A stretch of 64,000 bases of DNA, taken from assembly GCA_016716225.1 (NCBI GenBank), contig JADJWT010000001.1, forward strand, positions 4,102,501 through 4,166,500, in the 5' to 3' direction. Shown here in pieces: positions 1 through 8,020 of the stretch. Origin of the DNA: Ignavibacteriota bacterium. GTDB taxonomy: Bacteria > Bacteroidota > Ignavibacteria > Ignavibacteriales > Melioribacteraceae. Position numbers and translations under genes: made by a program. Each line of letters opens with the position of its first letter. The stretch's first letter is position 1. Under the pieces are notes generated by a model that was not told the DNA's origin, did no database searches, and saw nothing but the letters and a program-made list of their open reading frames with translations.

Positions 1-1
1 A

Positions 2-427
2 ATTGGAATTGTTATTAGTTCATTATTATTAATTTTTGGCGCTTTAAGATTAGCTAGGTTTAATTCTCAAATTGAAGATTTGGAAACAAAAAGTGATTTT
101 AAAGGATTGCCTATTCCCCTTTCTGCAATAACAGTTGCAATGTTTGTTTATTATGTTTACAATAACGGAGAATTTATTCAACCGTTATTTTATGTTTCAA
201 TTCCGCTTGTAATTATTTTATCAATTTTGATGGTTAGTAGCATTAAATATTCTGCATTTCCAAAATTGAATAAAAGTACTTTGCGCGGAAAACCATATTA
301 TTTGGGACTTACAATAATTGGATTAATTCTTACTTTTTTAACAGATGGAACTGCATTGTTTTTCATAATTTTAGGTATTGTATTATTCGGTATAATTAGG
401 CATCTTGTTAAAAAAATACTTGCATAA
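2..427 (+). CDS. pssA: CDP-diacylglycerol--serine O-phosphatidyltransferase, C-terminal part (5' end outside window)
   Basis: The reading frame is open from base 2, so the gene enters from outside the window and the TTG at 80 is internal. The first visible residues include ALRLARFN followed by FKGLPIP, a pairing typical of bacterial PssA enzymes of the CDP-alcohol phosphatidyltransferase family. The catalytic DG-AR motif lies upstream and is not visible. What remains is mostly membrane-spanning, with about four hydrophobic segments, as expected for an inner-membrane enzyme. The family makes phosphatidylserine from CDP-diacylglycerol and serine, the precursor of phosphatidylethanolamine. The call rests on the C-terminal half only. 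purS follows 39 bp downstream on the same strand. Confidence 0.8.
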   Translation: MGIVISSLLLIFGALRLARFNSQIEDLETKSDFKGLPIPLSAITVAMFVYYVYNNGEFIQPLFYVSIPLVIILSILMVSSIKYSAFPKLNKSTLRGKPYYLGLTIIGLILTFLTDGTALFFIILGIVLFGIIRHLVKKILA

Positions 428-466
428 ATTTTTTATAAATTTTTTAAAATAAATATTGAGTGAAAA

Positions 467-724
467 TTGTACAAAGCAACAGTAATAATTAGAACAAGAA
501 AAGATATTCTTGATCCTCAAGGAAAAGCTGCCGAACAAGGCGCAAAACTTTTAGGATTTTCAAATGTATCAAACACAAGAATTGGCAAATATGTGGAATT
601 TTTTGTTAATACAGATGATAAAAATTTTGCTGAAAAAGAAATTATAGAATATTCAGAAAAATTATTAAGCAATCCTATTATGGAAGATTTTGAATTTAAA
701 ATTGAAGAAGTAAATGAAGCCTAA
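467..724 (+). CDS. purS: Phosphoribosylformylglycinamidine synthase subunit PurS
   Basis: An 85-aa protein beginning YKATVIIRTRKDILDPQGKA, the usual PurS opening, of normal length for the family. PurS is the small dimeric subunit of the three-part FGAM synthase (PurS-PurQ-PurL). It bridges glutaminase and synthetase in the fourth step of purine synthesis. The start is a TTG; the nearby GTG at 460 is in another frame. The gene overlaps purQ by 11 bp, which implies coupled translation. purL is not adjacent and is not in the window. Confidence 0.93.
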   Translation: MYKATVIIRTRKDILDPQGKAAEQGAKLLGFSNVSNTRIGKYVEFFVNTDDKNFAEKEIIEYSEKLLSNPIMEDFEFKIEEVNEA

Positions 725-1406
725 ATTTGGAGTTGTGGAATTTCCCGGATCAAATTGTGATCATGATGCATATTTTGCCGTAAAAAAAGTATTGGGTTAC
801 GATGCTGAATTTTTATGGCATAAAGAAAACGATCTTAAAAATTGTGAAGTAATAATTCTTCCCGGCGGATTTTCTTACGGAGATTATTTAAGAACCGGTG
901 CAATTGCAAGATTTTCTCCAATTATGGAATCCGTAATTTCTTTTGCAAATAATGGCGGAATTGTAATTGGAATTTGTAACGGATTTCAAGTTTTACTTGA
1001 AGCTGGTTTATTGCCCGGAGTTATGATAAAAAATGAATCGCTAAAATTTGTTTGTAAGGATGTTTTCTTAAAAGTTGCAAATAAAAATTCAACATTTACA
1101 AATCAGATTGATAAAGATGTAATAAAAATTCCAATTGCTCATGGTGAAGGAAATTATTTTGCAGATGATGAAACTTTAAAATCGCTTAAAGAAAATAATC
1201 AAATAATTTTTGAATATGTAAACGAAAATGGATTTGCAGATGAAAAGTCAAATCCAAATGGTTCAAAACTTAATATTGCCGGAATATCAAATAAAAATGG
1301 AAATGTTCTTGGAATGATGCCGCATCCGGAAAGAGCTTGCGAATTAATTTTAAATAATACAGACGGACAATTAATTTTCAAATCAATAGTTAATAAATTA
1401 AAATAA
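714..1406 (+). CDS. purQ: Phosphoribosylformylglycinamidine synthase, glutamine amidotransferase subunit PurQ
   Basis: A 230-aa class I glutamine amidotransferase. The nucleophile is Cys88 in GICNGFQVL, and the His204/Glu206 partners lie in MPHPERA near the C-terminus. An oxyanion-type loop LPGGFSYGDYLR is present around residue 50. PurQ releases ammonia from glutamine for FGAM synthesis and works with PurS and PurL. The ATG lies inside the 3' end of purS, so the two genes form a translationally coupled pair. Length and motifs are complete and nothing looks broken. Confidence 0.96.
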   Translation: MKPKFGVVEFPGSNCDHDAYFAVKKVLGYDAEFLWHKENDLKNCEVIILPGGFSYGDYLRTGAIARFSPIMESVISFANNGGIVIGICNGFQVLLEAGLLPGVMIKNESLKFVCKDVFLKVANKNSTFTNQIDKDVIKIPIAHGEGNYFADDETLKSLKENNQIIFEYVNENGFADEKSNPNGSKLNIAGISNKNGNVLGMMPHPERACELILNNTDGQLIFKSIVNKLK

Positions 1407-1421
1407 TAAATAGAGGTAATT

Positions 1422-1610
1422 ATGTTTGGAAGTTTAGGTGCAACCGAAATAATTTTAATTATCGTTGCAATAATTCTTCTTTTCGGCGCAAAGAAAATTC
1501 CGGAACTTGCTCAAGGCGTTGGCAAGGGTATGAAGGAATTTAAAAAAGCTATCAAAGAAGTTGAAGAAGATATTACCGATGTAAAAGATGATATAAAATC
1601 TAAAAAATAA
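1422..1610 (+). CDS. tatA: Twin-arginine translocase subunit TatA/TatE
   Basis: A 62-aa protein with the Tat layout. A single N-terminal membrane helix (about residues 7-22) is followed by the FGAKKIPELAQGVGKGMKEF hinge and amphipathic helix, then a charged acidic/basic tail. TatA oligomerises in the inner membrane to form the passage for folded proteins carrying an RR signal. An AGAGGT-like ribosome site precedes the ATG. No tatC is nearby. At least one protein in the window (the GH109-like enzyme at 45.9-47.3 kb) carries a clear Tat signal and would be a client. TatA, TatB and TatE are hard to separate by sequence; the short length favours TatA/E. Confidence 0.92.
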   Translation: MFGSLGATEIILIIVAIILLFGAKKIPELAQGVGKGMKEFKKAIKEVEEDITDVKDDIKSKK

Positions 1611-1625
1611 TTTTGGTCTTTAATA

Positions 1626-3038
1626 TTGTTAACTTATAAAAATCACTCTGAAAAATTAGATTTAATCAAATCCGGAAAATTATCTCTTGCAGAAAATGTT
1701 AAATATTTTCTTAATCAAATTGAGCAGAAAAAGGATTTAAATGTTTTCAATTTTATTTTTGATGATTGCATAAATTCTGCTGAGGAAATTCAGAATAAAA
1801 TTGTAAATGGTACATCTGGAAAACTTGCCGGAATGGTAATTGCGATAAAAGATGTTCTGGCAATAAAAGATAAACCGCTTACTTGTTCATCTAAAATTTT
1901 GGAGAATTTTGAATCATTATTTACAGCAACAGCAGTTCAAAAATTAATTGATGAAGATGCAATCATTATTGGCAAAACAAATTGCGATGAATTTGCAATG
2001 GGTTCATCTAATGAGAACTCATATTTCGGTCCAGTAAAAAATCCAATTAATCAAGAATATGTAACCGGCGGATCAAGCGGCGGTTCTGCTGCTTCAGTTG
2101 CAGCCAATTTATGTGATGTTGCAATTGGAACTGATACCGGCGGATCAATTCGCCAACCAGCTGCATTTTGTGGAATATATGGAATGAAACCAAGTTACGG
2201 AAGAGTCTCAAGATTTGGATTAACCGCATTTGCTTCATCTTTTGATTCTATCGGACCTTTCGCAAAAAATATTTACGACATTTCTTTAGTTCAAGAAGTA
2301 CTTTCCGGTTTTGATCAAAATGATTCTACTTCAGAAAATAAATCTGTTCCAAATTATTCATATTTTTCCAAAAAAATTGAAAACGTAAAAGTTGGAATTC
2401 CTAAAGAATATTTTGCAGAAGGGTTGGATTCAGAAATTAAATCCGCAATTGATAAACAATTGGAATTAATAAAATCTAAAGGCTTTGAAATTGTAGAAAT
2501 CAATTTACCAATGACAGAATTTTCGATCGCAACTTACTACATTTTAACAACAGCGGAAGCTTCATCAAATTTAGCAAGATTTGACGGAGCTCGTTACGGT
2601 TATAGAACAAATCAAAAAGTTGGATTGCGAGAAATGTATACAAAATCCAGATCGGAAGGATTTGGTAAAGAAGTTAAACGAAGAATTATGCTTGGCACAT
2701 ATGTTTTATCCGCCGGATATTACGATGCATATTATAGAAAAGCTCAAAAAGTTCGAAGGTTAATAAAAGATGATTTTGATAATGCCTTAAAAAAAGTCGA
2801 TATAATTTTAACTCCAACTTCTCCTACAACTGCATTTAAAATTGGCGAAAAATCAAGCGATCCTCTTCAAATGTATTTGAGCGATATCTACACAACTTCG
2901 GCAAATTTAGCTGGAATTCCAGGTTTAAATATTCCAATCGGCTTCGATAATAATGGGCTTCCAATTGGAATGCAATTAATGGCAAATCAGTTTGAAGAAG
3001 ATTTGTTATTGAGTTTTGTAAACGAAATTTCGAATTAA
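1626..3038 (+). CDS. gatA: Asp-tRNA(Asn)/Glu-tRNA(Gln) amidotransferase subunit A
   Basis: A 470-aa amidase-signature protein of usual GatA length. The Ser-cisSer-Lys triad maps to Lys75 (AIKDVL), Ser150 (VTGGSSGGSAA) and Ser174 (GTDTGGSIRQ), with the same spacing as characterised GatA proteins. GatA hydrolyses glutamine and passes ammonia to GatB, converting Glu-tRNA(Gln) and/or Asp-tRNA(Asn) to the amidated forms in the cytoplasm. The start is a TTG 15 bp after tatA, suggesting cotranscription. gatB and gatC are not in the window. The tRNA-specific reading rests on length and the GatA-like C-terminal half rather than on context. Confidence 0.94.
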   Translation: MLTYKNHSEKLDLIKSGKLSLAENVKYFLNQIEQKKDLNVFNFIFDDCINSAEEIQNKIVNGTSGKLAGMVIAIKDVLAIKDKPLTCSSKILENFESLFTATAVQKLIDEDAIIIGKTNCDEFAMGSSNENSYFGPVKNPINQEYVTGGSSGGSAASVAANLCDVAIGTDTGGSIRQPAAFCGIYGMKPSYGRVSRFGLTAFASSFDSIGPFAKNIYDISLVQEVLSGFDQNDSTSENKSVPNYSYFSKKIENVKVGIPKEYFAEGLDSEIKSAIDKQLELIKSKGFEIVEINLPMTEFSIATYYILTTAEASSNLARFDGARYGYRTNQKVGLREMYTKSRSEGFGKEVKRRIMLGTYVLSAGYYDAYYRKAQKVRRLIKDDFDNALKKVDIILTPTSPTTAFKIGEKSSDPLQMYLSDIYTTSANLAGIPGLNIPIGFDNNGLPIGMQLMANQFEEDLLLSFVNEISN

Positions 3039-3105
3039 TATTTACAAATTTGTCTTAAGGTTATCTCAATACATTTCATAACTCGATAACCTTTTATTCT
3101 GTTTG

Positions 3106-3148
3106 TTTTCGATAATTTTTCTGATACAATCAGAAAAATTATCGAGAA
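3106..3148. repeat. Long near-perfect palindromic hairpin
   Basis: A 16-bp perfect inverted repeat (CGATAATTTTTCTGAT, 3110-3125, against 3129-3144) has only a 3-nt loop. It extends to about 20 bp with one G-T wobble. It lies 70 bp downstream of gatA. The flanking T and A runs allow it to act as a terminator for gatA, but the arm length and tiny loop also suit a mobile palindromic element. It sits directly before half of a second repeat (3162-3195). Confidence 0.75.
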
Positions 3149-3161
3149 AACAATAAATTAT

Positions 3162-3195
3162 ATGTGGATTTCCGATAACAACATTCGGAAATGAC
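3162..3195. repeat. Half-copy of a GTCATTCCCG-type palindromic element
   Basis: The segment reads ATGTGGATTTCCGATAAC and ends TTCGGAAATGAC. This matches the right half of the complete palindrome at 33695-33762, which reads ATGGATTTCCGATAT and ends GGGAATGAC. The left half is absent here, so this looks like a decayed copy. Confidence 0.6.
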
Positions 3196-3278
3196 AAATA
3201 TAAAATGTTTTACAGTCACTAATTATTCAGTAAAAAAATAGATTCTTAAATTTAATTTAATTTTATAGGAAAAATAAA

Positions 3279-3473
3279 ATGTCTGAATTACATAAATGTA
3301 TTAGCTGCGAAAGAGAAGAAACAATTATTCCTTTAGTTTCAATAAGATTTTCAAAAATTCCAACTTGGATTTGTACACAATGTTTGCCAACTTTAATTCA
3401 CAATCCCGCAAAATTGGAATCTAAGTTTAGAGATATGGATGTTGAAAATCCGGTAAAACCAAAAATCAATTAA
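3279..3473 (+). CDS. Small conserved-looking double-CxxC protein, function unknown
   Basis: A 64-aa protein with two cysteine pairs, CISC near residue 7 and CTQC near residue 32. The spacing suits one structural zinc site (zinc ribbon or treble clef). No catalytic motif is visible. The gene has its own ribosome site (AGGAAAAATAAAATG). It is isolated between a strong hairpin upstream and a hairpin terminator downstream, so it is probably a monocistronic transcript. I do not recognise the family. The ATG, ribosome site, cysteine pattern and clean termination argue for a real gene. Confidence 0.7.
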   Translation: MSELHKCISCEREETIIPLVSIRFSKIPTWICTQCLPTLIHNPAKLESKFRDMDVENPVKPKIN

Positions 3474-3486
3474 CTTATAAATCTAT

Positions 3487-3517
3487 TTTTCGTCACTAAA
3501 TCTTTTGGTGACGAAAA
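3487..3517 (+). terminator. Hairpin terminator after the CxxC protein gene
   Basis: Perfect 10-bp arms, TTTTCGTCAC (3487-3496) and GTGACGAAAA (3508-3517), can zip further through TAAA/TTTG to leave a 3-nt loop. The structure starts 13 bp after the stop codon and is flanked by T-rich and A-rich tracts, so it could work in both directions. Confidence 0.7.
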
Positions 3518-3626
3518 TTTATTTAAAATCATCTTAATAACACTTCCAAATTCTTCAAATATTTTACACAAAAATTTATTAAGTTTTGAATCAAGTTTAA
3601 TAATAAAAATATTCAAGGAATTTCTA

Positions 3627-4505
3627 ATGAGCATCTTACTTGATAAGAAAACAAAAGTTGTTGTGCAAGGAATTACCGGAAGCGAAGGATCGTTTCACGC
3701 CGGACAAATGATTGAATATGGAACAAACGTTGTTGCCGGTGTAACTCCAGGTAAAGGCGGAACCGAACATCTTGGCTTACCGGTTTTTAATACTGTTGCC
3801 GATGCAGTTACAAAAACCAAAGCTGAAGCTTCTGTAATATTTGTGCCGCCGGCTTTTGCAGCAGACGCAATTCTTGAAGCCGCCAATGCCGGAATTAAAT
3901 TAGTTATTTGTATTACTGAAGGAATTCCGGCAAAAGATATGGTTCAAGTTTACAATGTAATAAAAAATAAAGATGTTAGATTAATTGGTCCAAATTGCCC
4001 CGGAATAATTTCTCCCGGAAAAGCAAAAATTGGAATTATGCCTGGATTTATTCATAAAAAAGGGAAAGTTGGTGTAGTTTCAAGAAGCGGAACTTTAACT
4101 TACGAAGCAGTAAAACAATTAAGTGATTTAAATATCGGTCAATCAACTTGTGTTGGAATTGGCGGTGATCCGGTTGTAGGTTCACAATTTATTGATATTA
4201 TAAAATTATTTAATGAAGATCCGAATACTGAAGGAATTGTAATGATCGGAGAAATTGGCGGAACTGCTGAAGAAACTGCTGCGGAATTCATTAAGAAAAA
4301 TGTTAAGAAACCGGTTGTGGGATTTATTGCCGGGCAAACAGCTCCTCCAGGAAGAAGAATGGGACACGCCGGTGCAATAATATCAGGTGGAAAAGGAACA
4401 GCTTCAGAAAAAATGAAAGTAATGAAGAAAGCCGGAATTCATGTTGTGGAAAGTCCCGCAGAAATTGGAATTACGATGCAGAATGCATTGGCAATGAAAA
4501 AATAA
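3627..4505 (+). CDS. sucD: Succinate--CoA ligase (ADP/GDP-forming) subunit alpha
   Basis: A 292-aa protein with the full SucD pattern. VVQGITGSEGSFHAGQMIEY forms the CoA-binding Rossmann start, IGPNCPGIISP lies mid-protein, and the phosphorylated histidine is His247 in RRMGHAGAIISGG. With SucC it interconverts succinyl-CoA and succinate with substrate-level phosphorylation in the TCA cycle. An AAGGAA ribosome site precedes the ATG. sucC is not adjacent; many relatives also separate the two. The 2-oxoacid:ferredoxin oxidoreductase at 42.5-45.3 kb could feed succinyl-CoA to it if that enzyme acts on 2-oxoglutarate. Confidence 0.96.
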   Translation: MSILLDKKTKVVVQGITGSEGSFHAGQMIEYGTNVVAGVTPGKGGTEHLGLPVFNTVADAVTKTKAEASVIFVPPAFAADAILEAANAGIKLVICITEGIPAKDMVQVYNVIKNKDVRLIGPNCPGIISPGKAKIGIMPGFIHKKGKVGVVSRSGTLTYEAVKQLSDLNIGQSTCVGIGGDPVVGSQFIDIIKLFNEDPNTEGIVMIGEIGGTAEETAAEFIKKNVKKPVVGFIAGQTAPPGRRMGHAGAIISGGKGTASEKMKVMKKAGIHVVESPAEIGITMQNALAMKK

Positions 4506-4519
4506 TTGTTGAACAATTT

Positions 4520-4636
4520 GTCATTTCGAATCCCAACATTTTTGTTGGGTGAGAAATCTTTTACAAAAATATTTTTTAGAGATTATCACGTCGTCCGTCA
4601 TCAGTTAACAAACGGAGACGGACTCTTCAGAATGAC
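4520..4636. repeat. MITE-like element with GTCATT(C/T)(C/T)GAA terminal inverted repeats
   Basis: The 117-bp block begins GTCATTTCGAA (4520-4530) and ends TTCAGAATGAC (4626-4636). Its ends are inverted repeats matching at 9 of 11 positions. Inside are two further perfect hairpins: CCCAACA/TGTTGGG (4532-4549) and GTCCGTC/GACGGAC (4593-4623). It fills most of the sucD-ndk gap and codes for nothing. Short non-coding elements of this outline are widespread in Bacteroidota-like genomes. The first hairpin may also end sucD transcription. Confidence 0.65.
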
Positions 4637-4686
4637 ATCACTTGAAGAATTTAGTATTTTTTAATTTATAATTACGGAGAAACATT

Positions 4687-5118
4687 TTGAGCAACAGAAC
4701 TTTAGCAATTCTTAAACCAGATTGCATTGAAAAAAAATTAATTGGACAAGTAATTCAAAAAATAAATGAAGCCGGATTTAAAATTTTAGCAATGAAAATG
4801 GTAAAATTAACAAATGATTCCGCCGGCGGTTTTTATTCAATTCATAAAGAACGACCATTCTTTAATGATTTATTAGTTTATATGACTTCCGGACCTTGCG
4901 TTCCAATTGCTTTAGAGAAAGAAAATGCAGTTGCAGATTTTAGAAAATTAATTGGAGCAACAAATCCGGCAAATGCAGAAGACGGAACAATCAGAAAACT
5001 TTACGCAGAAAGTATTGAAAAAAATATTGTTCACGGTTCAGATTCCGATGAAAATGCTGCAATAGAAATTTCTCATTTCTTCTCAAGAAAAGAATTGTTA
5101 GAAAATAACGGATTTTAA
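4687..5118 (+). CDS. ndk: Nucleoside diphosphate kinase
   Basis: A 143-aa protein beginning NRTLAILKPDCIEKKLIGQV, the standard NDK start. The active-site His116 lies in NIVHGSDS, and the Kpn-loop region and SGPCVPIALE are present. NDK balances nucleoside triphosphates by gamma-phosphate transfer through phosphohistidine. The start is a TTG behind ACGGAGAAACATT. The stop overlaps the ATG of the Nudix gene by one base, so the two are coupled. Length is normal. Confidence 0.96.
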   Translation: MSNRTLAILKPDCIEKKLIGQVIQKINEAGFKILAMKMVKLTNDSAGGFYSIHKERPFFNDLLVYMTSGPCVPIALEKENAVADFRKLIGATNPANAEDGTIRKLYAESIEKNIVHGSDSDENAAIEISHFFSRKELLENNGF

Positions 5119-5651
5119 TGAGTCTGAAAAAATGGATGAAACTTTCCGAAAAAGTTTTATTCACAAACAAACATTGGACTTACAAATTAGATCAATTTGA
5201 AATTGAAGGAGTTACAAGGAGTGAATATCATTATGTTCACTCCCCCGGCTCCACAATGGTTATTCCAAAATTAAGCAATTCAAAAATTCTGCTCACAAAT
5301 CAATTCAGATATTTAAATCAAAAAGAAAGTTTAGAATTTCCTTGCGGTTCAATTGATGGTAATTTATCAAAAGAAGAGAATGCGTTAAAAGAATTAAGAG
5401 AGGAAACCGGATTTACCGGAAATCTAAAATTCATTGGAGAGTTTTCTCCATACACCGGAGTTTCAAATGAAATGTGTTCCGTTTTTATTGCAACGGATTT
5501 AATAAAATCTCCTCTTCCCGATGATTTGACGGAAGAATTTGAACTTATGGAAATTTCGATTGAAGATTTTGAAAATAAAATTTCGCAAAATATAATTTGG
5601 GATGGGTTAACTTTATCAGCATGGCAATTGGCAAAAAAATATTTTATCTAA
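5118..5651 (+). CDS. Nudix hydrolase, ADP-ribose pyrophosphatase-like
   Basis: A 177-aa protein with a Nudix box around residues 77-99 (GSIDGNLSKEE..., then LKELREETGF). The metal-binding EL-EE core is intact. Two usually conserved box positions differ: the Glu after G-x5 is Leu, and the Arg of REL is Lys. The flanking segments resemble the ADP-ribose pyrophosphatase/YffH branch, which cleaves nucleotide-diphosphate sugars to the monophosphates. It overlaps ndk by 1 bp, and the start of the next gene lies within its 3' end. The exact substrate cannot be read from sequence. Confidence 0.82.
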   Translation: MSLKKWMKLSEKVLFTNKHWTYKLDQFEIEGVTRSEYHYVHSPGSTMVIPKLSNSKILLTNQFRYLNQKESLEFPCGSIDGNLSKEENALKELREETGFTGNLKFIGEFSPYTGVSNEMCSVFIATDLIKSPLPDDLTEEFELMEISIEDFENKISQNIIWDGLTLSAWQLAKKYFI

Positions 5652-6880
5652 TTTTTTTCAGTTTTATTGTTATCAACTTTTCATGCAAAGAAAAAATTGA
5701 AAACAAAATTGAAGTTTTTACCGGCGCTGATGTTTTGGTTTCCGGGAATTTAAATTTAATTGAAAATAAAAATCTCGGAATAATTACAAATCATACTGCA
5801 ATTTTAAAAAGTGGAATTCATCTTGTTGATACTTTATCAAAATTAAATAACATAAATATTGTTTGCTTATTTGGACCAGAACACGGCATTCGCGGAAATG
5901 CTTCAGATGGAACAATTATAAATGATAGTGTTGATTCAAAAACCGGAATTCAAATTCGTTCACTTTACGGAAATATTCGAAAACCTACAAAAGAATATTT
6001 GAAAAATATTGATGTTTTGATTTTTGATATTCAAGATGTAGGCGCAAGATTTTACACATATATTTCAACAATGTATTATGCAATTCAAGCCGCTTCAGAA
6101 AATAATATTCTTATAATAATTTTGGATAGACCAAACCCGATAAATGGAATAAATGTAAATGGACCAATGCTGGATTCAAATTTTACATCTTTTGTTGGAA
6201 TTACGGAATTACCAATTCAGCATGGAATGACAATTGGTGAATTGGCAAATTATTTTAATCAGCCAAAAATTTTAAAGACAAAAATTCCGGCAGAATTAAA
6301 AATCATAAAAATGAAAAATTGGAAACGTGAATTTTATTTTGATGATTGCAATTTAAAATGGATAAATCCAAGTCCGAATATTCCAATTTTAGAAACGGCA
6401 ATTGTTTATCCCGGATTGTGTTTAATTGAAGGAATTAATATTTCAGAAGGACGCGGAACTTATTCCCCATTTACACTAATTGGTAGTCCGTATATAAATT
6501 CAGAAAATGTAATTTATGAAATGAATAAATATAATTCGGCTGGAGTAAAATTAAAAGATTCAAATTTTACGCCGATTGAAATTCCCAACATGGCTTCTAA
6601 TCCAAAATATAAAAATGAAAAGTGTAACGGAATTTTAATAAAAGTTACAAACAGAAATATATTCAATCCGATTGAATTTTCTGTAAAATTGATTCATACA
6701 TTTCATAAATTGTATCCGGAAAATTTTTCTTTTAGGGAAAATTCAATTGATAGACTTTGGGGTAGTGATAATTTTAGAAAAAACATTCTTGCCGGAAAAT
6801 CTCCGGATGAAATTATTGAGTTATATCAATCAAAATTAAATGAGTTTAAAAAAATTAGAAAACAATATTTATTGTATTAG
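5621..6880 (+). CDS. DUF1343 / NamZ-like exo-beta-N-acetylmuramidase, probable lipoprotein
   Basis: The frame opens at a TTG at 5597, but the ATG at 5621 is preferred. It gives MAIGKKIFYLIFFSFIVINF followed by Cys, a lipoprotein-type signal with a loose lipobox. The 419-aa product carries the DUF1343 signatures GIITNHTA, FGPEHGIRG and FDIQDVGARFYTY. Later features include LDRPNPING and GLCLIEGINISEGRGT. Characterised family members (NamZ) release MurNAc from the non-reducing end of peptidoglycan fragments in the periplasm. The gene overlaps the Nudix gene by 31 bp. Whether this member is catalytic is inferred. Confidence 0.85.
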   Translation: MAIGKKIFYLIFFSFIVINFSCKEKIENKIEVFTGADVLVSGNLNLIENKNLGIITNHTAILKSGIHLVDTLSKLNNINIVCLFGPEHGIRGNASDGTIINDSVDSKTGIQIRSLYGNIRKPTKEYLKNIDVLIFDIQDVGARFYTYISTMYYAIQAASENNILIIILDRPNPINGINVNGPMLDSNFTSFVGITELPIQHGMTIGELANYFNQPKILKTKIPAELKIIKMKNWKREFYFDDCNLKWINPSPNIPILETAIVYPGLCLIEGINISEGRGTYSPFTLIGSPYINSENVIYEMNKYNSAGVKLKDSNFTPIEIPNMASNPKYKNEKCNGILIKVTNRNIFNPIEFSVKLIHTFHKLYPENFSFRENSIDRLWGSDNFRKNILAGKSPDEIIELYQSKLNEFKKIRKQYLLY

Positions 6881-6895
6881 AACTTAGGAAATAAA

Positions 6896-7924
6896 ATGAA
6901 ATTAAAAATTTTAATATTTGTATTAATAATATTTCTTTTTGCATGCAGTGATAAAAAAGAAAAAAGTGAATCGGAGAAAAGTGATAGTCTTGCAAGTGCA
7001 GATGTTGTAAAGGAGGAAATTATTGGACCAAAAATTCATTTAAGTTACAAATTTAAAAAAGGCGATAAATTTAGTTATATGTTAAATACATCTTCTGTAA
7101 ATTCAGAATCAATTTCTGCGGATACAACTTTAACAAATGTTATCAAACAAAATATTACTTACATTTTTAATTTTGTTGTAAATAACATTTCGGAAATTGA
7201 AGGAACTGAATTAACAACCACAATTTCATCAATAGTTGCCGAATCTAATTTTAATAAACAAAATATTAAATATGATTCAAAATATATTTACAGCACAAGA
7301 GAAAAAATTCAATTTGTAGATTATGAAGCTGTAAAAAAAGTTCCTTTTAGAATTTATGTAAACAATATTGGACAAGTAACAAAAGTTGATAAGATTGATA
7401 AAATTATGAATAACATTTTATCAATACAACAAGTTCCGGATACTTTAAGCAAAGCAACAAAAGAAAAGATGAAATTCAATATTGCTAACGGAACTTTGAT
7501 GCCTTTAACTCAACAAGTCTTTAAAGTAATTTCTGAAGATGAAGTTGGCGTAAATTCAACATGGGAATTGAAATTCAACACTCCTCTCGCAGTTTTCGAT
7601 GTGGAAAATACTGCAGTATTCAAAATTAAAGATTTAAATTTTGATGAAGATACAGTTGCAAATATTTCTTCAAGTTTACTAATGAATGTTAAAGGAAATA
7701 ACATTGTTACTGAAAACAATATTAAATATACATTCGATAACCCAAAACTTGATGGTAGTGGAAGAGTTAAATTTAATAACACAAAAGGTCTGGTTGAATT
7801 TTCTGAATCGAAAACAAATTTACAAATGTCAATGCTTATGGAAGGAATGGATAATAATAATCAGCTTAAGCAAAACAGAAAAACAGATAATTCTACAAAT
7901 ATTAATACTGTTAAATTACTATAG
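6896..7924 (+). CDS. Lipoprotein of unknown function (DUF6263-like)
   Basis: A 342-aa protein with a clear lipoprotein signal: MKLKILIFVLIIFLFAC, lipobox LFAC, followed by a charged Lys/Ser/Glu-rich linker. The mature part opens with LSYKFKKGDKFSYML and is rich in beta-strand patterns, resembling the DUF6263 group of exported proteins. I see no catalytic motif. It follows the NamZ-like gene by 15 bp on the same strand and is probably cotranscribed, so a role at the envelope is likely but unproven. Confidence 0.72.
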   Translation: MKLKILIFVLIIFLFACSDKKEKSESEKSDSLASADVVKEEIIGPKIHLSYKFKKGDKFSYMLNTSSVNSESISADTTLTNVIKQNITYIFNFVVNNISEIEGTELTTTISSIVAESNFNKQNIKYDSKYIYSTREKIQFVDYEAVKKVPFRIYVNNIGQVTKVDKIDKIMNNILSIQQVPDTLSKATKEKMKFNIANGTLMPLTQQVFKVISEDEVGVNSTWELKFNTPLAVFDVENTAVFKIKDLNFDEDTVANISSSLLMNVKGNNIVTENNIKYTFDNPKLDGSGRVKFNNTKGLVEFSESKTNLQMSMLMEGMDNNNQLKQNRKTDNSTNINTVKLL

Positions 7925-8020
7925 TTTTGTGCATTTATTTTTACACTTATTATAAAATAAATATTAACAAATTTTATAATTATTTTTTTCCAAGTTTATA
8001 AAATTTCTTTTGTTGAAAAT

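Noticed and set aside
80..427. Separate 115-aa membrane protein starting at the TTG at 80
   Set aside because: The frame is open back to base 2, and the upstream residues ALRLARFN belong to PssA, so this is the tail of a truncated gene.
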